From: an uncultured Psychroserpens sp.
Lineage (GTDB): Bacteria > Bacteroidota > Bacteroidia > Flavobacteriales > Flavobacteriaceae
Reading direction: 5' to 3'
Length of the DNA: 64,000 nt
NCBI RefSeq assembly: GCF_947492715.1
Contig: NZ_CANLNS010000001.1
Coordinates: forward strand, 124,001-188,000
This document shows, piece after piece, positions 18,980 through 27,115 of the stretch (its first letter is position 1; every line of letters begins with the position of its first letter). Made by a program: the position numbers and the translations under genes. The notes under the pieces were generated by a model. It was not told the DNA's origin and made no database searches. It worked only from the letters and a program-made list of their open reading frames with translations.

Positions 18980-20806
18980 ATGAAATTATTACAAATGCCC
19001 CGTAAACCTTTAATGTTTGTTTTACTATCTCTGTTTTTATGTTTGTCTTGTACAGATGATGACAACAGGGCTTCAAATCCACAAAATCAAGGTCCAGACC
19101 CTACCACATTTTCCGAAAACTTTGGAAATGAAATCTCAAGAGACTTTTTTGGAACTGTCATTGACATCAATGGCAATCCGTTAGAAAATGTAATGATCAG
19201 TATTGGCTCCTCAACAGCCATGACTGATAGCAATGGTATTTTTATAATTAATGACGCCACTGTTAATCAACGTTTTGGTTATGTAAAAGCTGAAAAAGCT
19301 GGTTATATCCATGCTTCTAGAGCCGTTGTGCCTAGTGTAGGTACCAACAAAGTACGTATCATGATGTTGCCTGAAACTGTTGTAGGAACAACAGCAAGTG
19401 GCACTCAAGAAACGATTAGTTTACCAAATGGTGCTTCGGTTGGTTTGGAAGGTGATTATATAAAACCTGATGGCACTGCCTACGATGGTAATGTTAATGT
19501 GATTATGCATCTTTTAGATCCTACAGACGAAGACATGGAAGATCAAATGCCAGGTATGCTCTATGCTGCTAATTCCCAAAATGAGGAGCGTATGCTTCAA
19601 ACCTTTGGAATGTTGGCGGTAGAATTACGTGGTGAGAATGGGGAAGACCTTAACCTTGCAGAGGGATCAACAGCAGAAATAAAAGTACCATTAGATCCTA
19701 GTTTGGTAACTAATGCGCCAAATACAATTCCGCTGTGGTATTTTGACGAAGCAAATGGGTATTGGATAGAAGAAGGTCAGGCCACTTTAGTTGGTAACAT
19801 GTATGTTGGAACCGTATCGCATTTCTCATTTTGGAACTGTGACATTCCTGCCGAAGCTGTAAATTTATGTGTTACCGTTACAAACTCAACCAATGATGAC
19901 TTAGCCAATTTACGTGTTGATATTACGAGTTCTGTTTATGGCACTCGTAGTGGGTATACTAATGGAAGTGGAGAAGTATGCGGTTTGGTGCCTAGCGGAG
20001 AACTATTAGAAGTGAACGTCTATATACAAGGTTTAGGGACTTGCAGTTCGGAGAGCATTTATACTGCTAATATTGGGCCTTTTTTAGAAGACTCTTCAAT
20101 TGGAATCGAAATTACAGAAAGCCCCAATATACAACTTGAAACTGTCACTGGTGTTTTCAATACATGTTCGGGTAACCCTGTAACAGATGGTTATGTATTT
20201 CTAAATTCAGCTAGTTACCAAACATCAGAATATGTGAGTAATGGTGACTTTGAAATCAACTTCTTGCGTTGTGACGATGAGGATACGTTTTATCTTCAAG
20301 CCTTTGATTATGTTAATCTACAAGAAACAGACTCTATTGCATATACATACACTAGTCCGATAACTAATATTGGTACGTTAACAGCGTGTAACACGATTGA
20401 CGAGTTTATCACCTATCAAATAGATCAAGACGAGAGCGTAATGATTGTTACAAACTTATTTGCGGGACTATATTTTAGTCCGCCCACTCCTTCAATACCT
20501 AGATTATCAATACAAGGCTATGATTCTAGTAATGAAAATCAGAATTCTTTTTTCTTTCAATTTAGGCTAAATGATAATCCGCCATATACAGGCGCTTATA
20601 ACCATAATGGATTTGGCAATGACATTGGTTTTGGTGTAGAAGGTCCAATTTTTATAGATGATGGACCAAATACGCTTGTTTGTAACATTACTAGTTTTGG
20701 TGAGGTAGGTGAATATATAGATATTAACTTTGATGGTACTTATGAAGATTTCGAAGGAAACTCACATACCTTCACAGGTGTTGTGCACATCTTAAGAGAT
20801 GAATAA
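18980..20806 (+). CDS. Large surface lipoprotein, paralogue of the preceding gene (copy 2)
   Basis: 608 aa, lipobox in LFLCLSCTDDD. Residues ~45-300 are almost the same as copy 1, including long stretches of near-identical DNA (for example around 19361-19600 against 17461-17700). The C-terminal half differs in sequence but keeps the same plan and the same ending (GEVGEYIDINF ... VVHILRDE). This pattern indicates a tandem duplication followed by divergence of the distal, presumably exposed, half. 56 nt separate it from copy 1; a terminator follows. Confidence 0.75.
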   Translation: MKLLQMPRKPLMFVLLSLFLCLSCTDDDNRASNPQNQGPDPTTFSENFGNEISRDFFGTVIDINGNPLENVMISIGSSTAMTDSNGIFIINDATVNQRFGYVKAEKAGYIHASRAVVPSVGTNKVRIMMLPETVVGTTASGTQETISLPNGASVGLEGDYIKPDGTAYDGNVNVIMHLLDPTDEDMEDQMPGMLYAANSQNEERMLQTFGMLAVELRGENGEDLNLAEGSTAEIKVPLDPSLVTNAPNTIPLWYFDEANGYWIEEGQATLVGNMYVGTVSHFSFWNCDIPAEAVNLCVTVTNSTNDDLANLRVDITSSVYGTRSGYTNGSGEVCGLVPSGELLEVNVYIQGLGTCSSESIYTANIGPFLEDSSIGIEITESPNIQLETVTGVFNTCSGNPVTDGYVFLNSASYQTSEYVSNGDFEINFLRCDDEDTFYLQAFDYVNLQETDSIAYTYTSPITNIGTLTACNTIDEFITYQIDQDESVMIVTNLFAGLYFSPPTPSIPRLSIQGYDSSNENQNSFFFQFRLNDNPPYTGAYNHNGFGNDIGFGVEGPIFIDDGPNTLVCNITSFGEVGEYIDINFDGTYEDFEGNSHTFTGVVHILRDE

Positions 20807-20823
20807 ACAAAAGGTAAAAAATT

Positions 20824-20857
20824 AAAAAAAGCCTTCTCAAATGAGAAGGCTTTTTTT
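20824..20857. terminator. Bidirectional terminator between convergent genes
   Basis: GCCTTCTCA / TGAGAAGGC stem with A-run before and T-run after, between the + lipoprotein and the - GLPGLI gene. A 33-nt identical copy occurs at 21782-21814. Confidence 0.9.
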
Positions 20858-20872
20858 AATTTTCAATCATAA

Positions 20873-21694
20873 CTATCCACGTTGGCGTCCAACACGATTT
20901 TCTCTAAACTCTTTCATTTTTGCAACAATGATGTCTTGATATTCTTGCTTGGTCACCTCTTTGCCTTTATTTGGCGCCTCTATCTTTTCTTTCTCTTCGG
21001 GGTTTATAATGATTTTAGAACATAATATTGTTGTACTTCCTGCGCTTACCTCTAGAATAAGTCCTGGTAAGCCCCAATATTCTGAAGGACCATGACCAAC
21101 AGGTATTTGTGGTGAATACCACGCCTCTACCTCTGTCATTGCGACTTCTTGTTTCTCATCACTGTTGGCATCAGAATTAGGTCGTAATTTATCCCATGAG
21201 AAATTATACCATGTGAGTTCGTCTGAAGGTATAGAAGCCGTAGCCCTAAAGCATGTGTATGTCCCTATTTGTTTTGTTTCTGACTCCATTTTCCAGATGA
21301 TGGGTTGCAATTTGTCTTTAACCAGAAAACGTTTGCCATAAAATTCTTGATCCTGAATTTGGGTATTGGTTTTCACATTTTTGTATTGCTCTCCTGGTGT
21401 GAAATTTTTACCCCAAGAATCGGTGGCACCAGAAATCGCATCCAATTTATCATTTTCGTTAAATGTAGATTCCTCTTTATTGAATGTAAGTGTATAGGTC
21501 TTTTCTAGCCGGTTTTTTAATCGGTCTTTAACTTGCTTTTTTTGAGCTTCACTTAATCGGTCTCCAAAACGACCCAAATCCATTGTAGATTTTGTGATAT
21601 AAGTGGCTTGACCTTGAAAATCCTGAGCACTTAAGTTTAATGTCACAAGCAAACTAAATACCAGAATAGAGAATTTTGTGGTTAGTGTTTTCAT
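20873..21694 (-). CDS. GLPGLI family secreted protein (1)
   Basis: 273 aa with signal peptide (cut near LSA-QD). Contains the family-naming motif WGLPGLILEVSAGSTTILC near residues 205-223, preceded by AWYSPQIPVGHGP; the end is a basic region (ENRVGRQRG). GLPGLI proteins are a Bacteroidota-restricted secreted family of unknown function, often beside TonB-type barrels as here. It is one of three copies in this cluster and is set apart by identical terminators on both sides. Confidence 0.88.
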   Translation of the reverse strand: MKTLTTKFSILVFSLLVTLNLSAQDFQGQATYITKSTMDLGRFGDRLSEAQKKQVKDRLKNRLEKTYTLTFNKEESTFNENDKLDAISGATDSWGKNFTPGEQYKNVKTNTQIQDQEFYGKRFLVKDKLQPIIWKMESETKQIGTYTCFRATASIPSDELTWYNFSWDKLRPNSDANSDEKQEVAMTEVEAWYSPQIPVGHGPSEYWGLPGLILEVSAGSTTILCSKIIINPEEKEKIEAPNKGKEVTKQEYQDIIVAKMKEFRENRVGRQRG

Positions 21695-21781
21695 AATGTT
21701 TGAATTAGTCTATAAATTGTTTAACAAATTTACGAAAAAGCTAAACAACTTATATGATATTATTAGAATTTAACAAACCAC

Positions 21782-21814
21782 AAAAAAAGCCTTCTCAAAT
21801 GAGAAGGCTTTTTT
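21782..21814 (-). terminator. Terminator after the outer-membrane barrel gene
   Basis: Identical over 33 nt to the terminator at 20824-20856. On the minus strand it ends the transcript of the 21908-24646 gene. Confidence 0.85.
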
Positions 21815-21816
21815 AT

Positions 21817-21899
21817 GCGTTAAGGATTGAGGCTTTGTTGGAGCTCCTCGCAGAGAGCGACTGCCGAAAGCCTGACTTTTGTCTTAACAAAAGTAACGC
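21817..21899. repeat. Structured 83-bp element with terminal inverted repeats
   Basis: The segment starts GCGTTA and ends TAACGC. Inside are an 8-bp hairpin (ACTTTTGT 21875-21882 / ACAAAAGT 21887-21894), a 7-bp pairing AGGCTTT (21830-21836) / AAAGCCT (21867-21873), and the palindrome GGAGCTCC. It is clearly richer in G+C than its surroundings and lies in the 3' untranslated part of the barrel gene. From memory, comparable GCGTTA-bounded intergenic repeats are scattered in other Flavobacteriaceae; no second copy was noticed in this window. Confidence 0.5.
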
Positions 21900-21907
21900 C
21901 CTAATGT

Positions 21908-24646
21908 TTATAGCGAATAGATAACTCTAAACGTTAAGAATCGCGGTTGAATAAAATACTCGGTTGTACTTACAGAGAAATTACCTTGACTGTTATTAAA
22001 TCGTGATTGTGTGTTCAATAAGTTGGTAGCCTTGAGTTCGTATTCAAATTTTGCGTCTTTATCTTTTCGGTAAGCTAATGAGGCGTTCCATAGTTCGTTG
22101 TTATTAAGCATACGCTCTTTATCACGTGTTTCGTTGTAAGTGAAATCGGTTCTAAAGGTCACTGCTTTCCAGATATAAGCATCAAACTCAATAGTTGGCG
22201 CATGCGTGAAAAACGTTGTATTTGTACCACCTTGCTTATTGTTATTAATTCCGTAACGATAAGACACCTCTACATTTGGAGCCTCTCTAAAATTGGTACG
22301 CAATTGTGCACGATAATTTTGATTGTAACTTTCATTTACAGAACGTCTATCCTGAATAAATTGGTTAAACTTAGAGTATGTAAAGCTGGCATTTAATGTA
22401 GCTCTAATTTTTCGGAAGTTTCTTTGAAAACGCCCAAAAGCATTAAAGGTCTCATCTGCAAATCCTGAATTAAAAGGCGAACTTGTTCTAATAATACTTT
22501 CGAAATTAGATAGTGTTCTTATTTGATCTATTCGTTTGCTATAACTCATGTTTGCAAATACATTGGTATAGTTAAACATGTTAAAGCTGAAATAGGATAG
22601 GTTTACGTTATGCGATGTTCCATTTTTTAGGGTTTGATTTCCTGTAAAGTAAGAATCATAATTGTTCATTACTAATCCTCTTGCCAATTGTGTCACATCT
22701 GTAAACTCTGTATTCATGCGATAACTTAAGTTTAAATTCTCGCTTTTTTTCAATTCTAAACGCACGTTTAAGTCTGGCAATACTCTAAAGAAATTATCTT
22801 TAAACTCGGTTCCAAACTGGGTGTTTTTTGCACTATAAGCATGCGTTGAAAACCCGGGAGTAAATGTAAACTTACCACTTTTAAGTCTGTAGTGAACACC
22901 TAAATACAAATCACTAAAGTTGTATTTAATATCGTTTGTATCGAGACCATCATTAAAGATTGGAGACGAATCGAAAACCGAATTATCATCTAAAAACTGA
23001 AAGATATTACTATCAAAATCTTGACGACTTAAAATGGTTCCAAGAGTGAAATTAATATTACTCTTGTTATTTAATACATTCCAGTAATCTAACTTAGCAT
23101 CTAATTGATTTGACTTGATACGTTTGTCTTGTGCTATATTATAGTTGTTCAATGTTTGATCAAACCCTAAGCCTTGTGCTGTAGTATCAAAAGGGTCTCT
23201 ATCTTGTGGATCGGCGTCATTGTTTGTTGGATCATTTTCTAACAATGCATTATAAAATGGGTCTTCATCTTGTATTAAATGTTGTGCTTCTAGTGCAAAA
23301 ATATTGCTGTCGTTTAAGGTGTAATAGTAATTTAAAGTTTGGTTAACGCTGTAAGGGCTATTTTCTTCAAATTGCAAGGTATTACCTACTACAGACGACG
23401 AGAAATTTTGATCCTGAGATTCTTTTGATGTTCTTCCTAAAATGGCATAATCTAGTTGATTATTTGCATTAGGCTTGTACTTGGCATTAAGTTTAAACAA
23501 TGCCAAATCACTTTTTTGTTCTGTTTTACTTTCGGTGTCTTCATCAGGAATTCCTAAATCTGAATCGGTATATTTCACAGAACGGTTTTCTTGAAGATCT
23601 ATTCTAGAGCTTGTAAAAATGGCAAAACCACCAATATCTAAAGTTTTCTTTGGCGAATAACTAAAATTAGCTGCGCCAAATTTTGTCTCAATACTTTGGG
23701 CTTGATTATTTTGAAGCGTTAAGAAACCTAAGTTATTATTTCCTAAATTAAGGTTCGTACCACTTTGCTGACTTGGACGATTGAAGCCTCCAGAGAAATT
23801 AAAGAAATCTCGTCTAGTAAAAGCTACTTCGCCAATATTATTTAAATCTCCAATGAGGTTGACGCTGTACTTTGGACTATAATAAAATAGTTTTGGTTGC
23901 ACCAAATACAAGCCTTCGTCATCTGAAACACCACCTCCAGCTGTAACATCACCAAACCAGAAGTTCTTTTTACCTTCTTTTAGTTTAATATTAATGGCGA
24001 TATTATCCTGGTTATTAGTCACACCACTTAGCTGCCCAACATTAGAATAATTTTTTAGAACTTGAACTTTATCAACGGCATTTGAAGGAATATTTTTTGT
24101 GGCTAATTTAGAATCACCATCAAAAAAATCTTTACCATCAACCATAACCTTAGAAACAACTTTACCCTCAACTTCTATTTGTCCGTCATCGTTAATTTCA
24201 ACACCTGGGAGTTTTTTAAGTACATCTTCGAGTTTCCGTTCGGTACCATCTTTAAAGGAATCGGCATTATAAACTAATGTATCTCCTTTTATTGTTACTG
24301 GCATTTCATAGGTTAATTCCACAGCTGCAAGTGCATTATCTGGCATTAACTTATAATCTTTGGTGATACTAACTTCTTTGGTAGATAGTTCTTCTGAAAG
24401 CGTTTTCATACCAATGTAACTCACTTGGATACTATAGGTTTTATTTTTCTCTAAATCGAGTTTAAATTGACCTTTGTCGTTTGTAATTGCATAAGACGCC
24501 ATGGCCTTAGTTTCTTTATTAATTGCAATTACATTGGCAAGCTCTAAAGGCGCTCCTAAACTATCTTTAACAACTCCTCTTACTGAAATTTGGGCACTAG
24601 ATATGCCAGTTACTAACAGTAACGCTAGTATAATTATGTTTCTCAT
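21908..24646 (-). CDS. Outer-membrane beta-barrel protein, TonB-receptor-like
   Basis: 912 aa. Signal peptide (to SSA-QI), a CarboxypepD_reg-like domain at ~20-95 (SVRGVVKDSLGAPLELANV), a plug-like region (RKLEDVLKKLPGVEINDDGQIEV, about 130-155; KVMVDGKDFF) and a long barrel to the C-terminus with the aromatic end FLTFRVIYSL. It matches the 'outer membrane beta-barrel family' that accompanies GLPGLI proteins; it probably imports an unknown ligand or works in surface assembly. 59 nt separate it from the upstream GLPGLI gene. Confidence 0.85.
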   Translation of the reverse strand: MRNIIILALLLVTGISSAQISVRGVVKDSLGAPLELANVIAINKETKAMASYAITNDKGQFKLDLEKNKTYSIQVSYIGMKTLSEELSTKEVSITKDYKLMPDNALAAVELTYEMPVTIKGDTLVYNADSFKDGTERKLEDVLKKLPGVEINDDGQIEVEGKVVSKVMVDGKDFFDGDSKLATKNIPSNAVDKVQVLKNYSNVGQLSGVTNNQDNIAINIKLKEGKKNFWFGDVTAGGGVSDDEGLYLVQPKLFYYSPKYSVNLIGDLNNIGEVAFTRRDFFNFSGGFNRPSQQSGTNLNLGNNNLGFLTLQNNQAQSIETKFGAANFSYSPKKTLDIGGFAIFTSSRIDLQENRSVKYTDSDLGIPDEDTESKTEQKSDLALFKLNAKYKPNANNQLDYAILGRTSKESQDQNFSSSVVGNTLQFEENSPYSVNQTLNYYYTLNDSNIFALEAQHLIQDEDPFYNALLENDPTNNDADPQDRDPFDTTAQGLGFDQTLNNYNIAQDKRIKSNQLDAKLDYWNVLNNKSNINFTLGTILSRQDFDSNIFQFLDDNSVFDSSPIFNDGLDTNDIKYNFSDLYLGVHYRLKSGKFTFTPGFSTHAYSAKNTQFGTEFKDNFFRVLPDLNVRLELKKSENLNLSYRMNTEFTDVTQLARGLVMNNYDSYFTGNQTLKNGTSHNVNLSYFSFNMFNYTNVFANMSYSKRIDQIRTLSNFESIIRTSSPFNSGFADETFNAFGRFQRNFRKIRATLNASFTYSKFNQFIQDRRSVNESYNQNYRAQLRTNFREAPNVEVSYRYGINNNKQGGTNTTFFTHAPTIEFDAYIWKAVTFRTDFTYNETRDKERMLNNNELWNASLAYRKDKDAKFEYELKATNLLNTQSRFNNSQGNFSVSTTEYFIQPRFLTFRVIYSL

Positions 24647-24705
24647 TTGATTGGATTTTGTTTCTTTATTTGTTTTCTACTGAAAACAGAAACTTTGATT
24701 ATTTT

Positions 24706-25596
24706 TTAATTTCTACGACCTCTATTCCTACCACCATACATCTCTCGCATTTCTTGAATTTTGTCTTTCATAATTTTATTGTACTCTTCTCGAGTTACAA
24801 TATCACCTTTTTCAGGTTTATCAATGGCTTCTTTCTCTTGAGGGTTCATAACTATTTTTGTACATAGCATCACAGTTCTATCAGATTGAACTTCAAGAAT
24901 TAAACCTGGTAAACCATGATAATCTGCAGGCCCAGCACTCACAGGAATTTGAGGTGTATACCATGCCGTTACTATGACAAACTTTGGCACCTCAACTTCA
25001 TCAAAAGGATCATCAGATTTTGATGCAGTTGTATCTGCAGTTTCCTCACCTTCCTTCTTTTCTTCGTCTTTCTTAGGCTTTTTTCGACGCATGCTCATAA
25101 AATCCATCTCATCTACCTTTTTAGTAGTTGTGGCCTTAAAACATGTATACTGCCCTATTTGTTTGGTTTCACTACCCAGTTTCCATTCTAACGCTGGAAG
25201 AGAATCTTTAACCAAAAACGCTTTGCCAAAAAATTCTTGCTCTTGAAGAATCACATTTTCTTTTATGTTCTTGTATTGCGGTCCTCCAGTAAAGCTACTC
25301 ATCATACCTCCCCATCGACTTCCTCCAGATCCTGGCGCTTCAAGTTTTTCTTCCTCTTTGTATGTAGACTCACTACGATTAAAATTTAACACATAAGTTT
25401 TCTCTAGCATACTTTTCATACGCTCGGCTATCATCTTTTTTTGCTGATCGCTCATTTGTCCTCCACCCCAACTACTCATATCTAGAGTGGTTTTTGTTTG
25501 ATAAATAGCTTGTCCTTGAAAATCTTGCGCGTTTACATTAAGCGATAAAAATAATAATACTGCTACAACGCTAAGTCGTGATACTAGTGTTTTCAT
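24706..25596 (-). CDS. GLPGLI family secreted protein (2)
   Basis: 296 aa with signal peptide (cut at VNA-QD). GLPGLILEVQSDRTVMLCTK near residue 232 is the family motif. An insertion of ~45 residues rich in Lys, Glu and Asp (KKPKKDEEKKEGEE region, about 160-200) is absent from copy 1, and the C-terminus is Arg/Gly-rich (YGGRNRGRRN). It is upstream of the barrel gene and has its own likely promoter region at 25597-25764. Confidence 0.88.
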   Translation of the reverse strand: MKTLVSRLSVVAVLLFLSLNVNAQDFQGQAIYQTKTTLDMSSWGGGQMSDQQKKMIAERMKSMLEKTYVLNFNRSESTYKEEEKLEAPGSGGSRWGGMMSSFTGGPQYKNIKENVILQEQEFFGKAFLVKDSLPALEWKLGSETKQIGQYTCFKATTTKKVDEMDFMSMRRKKPKKDEEKKEGEETADTTASKSDDPFDEVEVPKFVIVTAWYTPQIPVSAGPADYHGLPGLILEVQSDRTVMLCTKIVMNPQEKEAIDKPEKGDIVTREEYNKIMKDKIQEMREMYGGRNRGRRN

Positions 25597-25684
25597 AATT
25601 GAGTAATAAATTAGTCTTGTTCATCAAATTTAAACAAGCATTAAACAAAATGCTATTTTTTACGATAACATTAACGTTCAAAAA

Positions 25685-25700
25685 TACTTTAATTAAAGTA
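25685..25700. promoter_or_regulatory. 16-bp palindrome beside a -7 element
   Basis: TACTTTAATTAAAGTA is a perfect palindrome in the 168-nt gap before GLPGLI copy 2. On the minus strand its last bases run into TATTTTTG, a good TAnnTTTG match, so it could be an operator. AT-rich DNA gives such palindromes by chance more easily. Confidence 0.35.
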
Positions 25701-25764
25701 CTAAGACTCAAAAAAACACCAAATGTTAAATCCCTAAAGGTTAAAATTTTCTTAAAGTATGGTC

Positions 25765-26613
25765 TTAACCTCCAATTCTTATCTCAATGTTTTCACCATC
25801 ACCTCTTCCATTAGATCTAAAACGCTCTTCCATTTCCTTCATTTTCTTCTCCATGATTTTATCATAAGCCTCTTGCGTTACCTCTTTTCCTTTTTTAGGT
25901 TCCACAATATCAGATGCTTTCTTTGGGTTCAGAACAATTTTACTACAGATTACGGTTTCTGTGCCATCATTAACTTCAAGAATTAATCCAGGTAAACCAT
26001 GATAATTACCAGGCCCTACACTCACAGGAATTTGAGGTGTATACCAAGCGGTAATTGTGATTTCTTTCATTTTTGGAGGTGCATTTTCATCTCTGCTCAA
26101 ATCCTTATCTCCATTAAAACTTATACCGCTTTCAATGTCCTCAATCTCTCTGGTCATTGTAGCCTTAAAACATGTATACTCTCCAATATTTTTAGTCTCA
26201 GATCCCAAGGTCCATTTATGATTTTGTATAGAATCCTTGATTAAGAAGAGCTTACTAAAAGATTCATTTTGGTTAGTAAAGCGTTTTTCTTTAATGTTCT
26301 TATAAAGGACGTCAGATCCGCCAGAACCAATCATAACGACTTGCATTCCTTGTGGCTGTGGAGCTCCTAATGTTTCTTCTTCCTTGTATAGTGATTCTTC
26401 TTTATTAAATGATAAAATATAGGTTCTTTCGAATTGCTTTTTTAACATTTCCATCATTCGTTCTTGCATACCAGAATCTACTTGGGTACTATCTAATTTA
26501 ATATCTATTTTACGTTTAGACTTATAAGTAGCCTCACCTTTAAATTCTTGAGCGTTAACTTTTGAAACAAGCAAAAGTGCCGATACAATAATTACTTTAA
26601 TAATAACTTTCAT
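25765..26613 (-). CDS. GLPGLI family secreted protein (3)
   Basis: 282 aa, signal peptide (cut at VNA-QE). GLPGLILEVNDGTETVICSK motif near residue 208, preceded by AWYTPQIPVSVGPGNYH. C-terminus ends in a Gly/Arg stretch and IEIRIGG. It follows the small secreted protein by 10 nt, so these two share a transcript from the promoter at 27028. Confidence 0.88.
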   Translation of the reverse strand: MKVIIKVIIVSALLLVSKVNAQEFKGEATYKSKRKIDIKLDSTQVDSGMQERMMEMLKKQFERTYILSFNKEESLYKEEETLGAPQPQGMQVVMIGSGGSDVLYKNIKEKRFTNQNESFSKLFLIKDSIQNHKWTLGSETKNIGEYTCFKATMTREIEDIESGISFNGDKDLSRDENAPPKMKEITITAWYTPQIPVSVGPGNYHGLPGLILEVNDGTETVICSKIVLNPKKASDIVEPKKGKEVTQEAYDKIMEKKMKEMEERFRSNGRGDGENIEIRIGG

Positions 26614-26622
26614 TGGTTTTAT

Positions 26623-26991
26623 TTATTTTTTGTTATAATATTCAATTGCAGCTTTCCTCATTTTTTTTACATTAGTTAAAAAACCGTCAATGTCTTTATT
26701 ACTGCCATTAACTTTATAGGAGAACTTACTCTTTTTTCCGTTGGACATCGCTTTTCCATTACATGTAATTTCGAATGTAATATTTTCATCGCTTCCAACT
26801 TCTGCTAAAAGTTCTTTTACATCCTCTATCTTAAAAGTAGATTTAACTTCTTCGGCCGAATCAACAGTTACCGAAATACTCAAATCTGTTACCTTAATGT
26901 CATTAGATGTTACTTTTCCGTTTATACCATTTGATTGACTAAAACTAAATGCTGTAACTAAAAGCACTAAAATGGTTAATAGGTTTTTCAT
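26623..26991 (-). CDS. Small secreted protein heading the GLPGLI cluster
   Basis: 122 aa with a signal peptide (cut near SFS-QS). The mature part is a small alpha/beta domain with a single Cys (FEITCNGKAM) and a Lys-rich C-terminal helix (NVKKMRKAAIEYYNKK). I do not recognise the family. It is the first gene behind the promoter facing the two-component genes, so it is probably part of the same response. Confidence 0.65.
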   Translation of the reverse strand: MKNLLTILVLLVTAFSFSQSNGINGKVTSNDIKVTDLSISVTVDSAEEVKSTFKIEDVKELLAEVGSDENITFEITCNGKAMSNGKKSKFSYKVNGSNKDIDGFLTNVKKMRKAAIEYYNKK

Positions 26992-27020
26992 GTGTTTTAT
27001 GTTTAATGATTAATATGACA

Positions 27021-27028
27021 CAAATGTA
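27021..27028 (-). promoter_or_regulatory. -7 element of the GLPGLI operon
   Basis: TACATTTG on the minus strand fits TAnnTTTG. No -33 TTG is at the normal spacing; the GTTAAC repeats begin at that distance, which suggests activator-dependent initiation. Confidence 0.55.
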
Positions 27029-27050
27029 ACTGGCCTTTTTGTGTTTTTGA

Positions 27051-27080
27051 GTTAACCAGTGTTAACGAGTGTTAACCGAT
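27051..27080. promoter_or_regulatory. Three 10-bp direct repeats, likely response-regulator operator
   Basis: GTTAACCAGT, GTTAACGAGT and GTTAACCGAT follow each other exactly in 10-bp steps, so every GTTAAC faces the same side of the helix. Looser TTTAAC copies follow at ~27085-27100. Tandem decamers are typical for OmpR-type regulators. The array lies between two divergent promoters, one for the GLPGLI operon and one for the kinase/regulator pair. Confidence 0.65.
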
Positions 27081-27103
27081 TAGTTTTTAACCATTTTAAC
27101 ATT

Positions 27104-27111
27104 TACTTTTG
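27104..27111 (+). promoter_or_regulatory. -7 element of the two-component operon
   Basis: TACTTTTG fits TAnnTTTG and ends only 4 nt before the ATG at 27116, so transcription should begin at or next to the start codon (a leaderless or near-leaderless mRNA). Confidence 0.6.
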
Positions 27112-27115
27112 ACCT

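Noticed and set aside
20824-21814. Insertion sequence bounded by the identical hairpins
   Set aside because: The enclosed gene is a GLPGLI protein, not a transposase, and the repeats are direct copies of a terminator.
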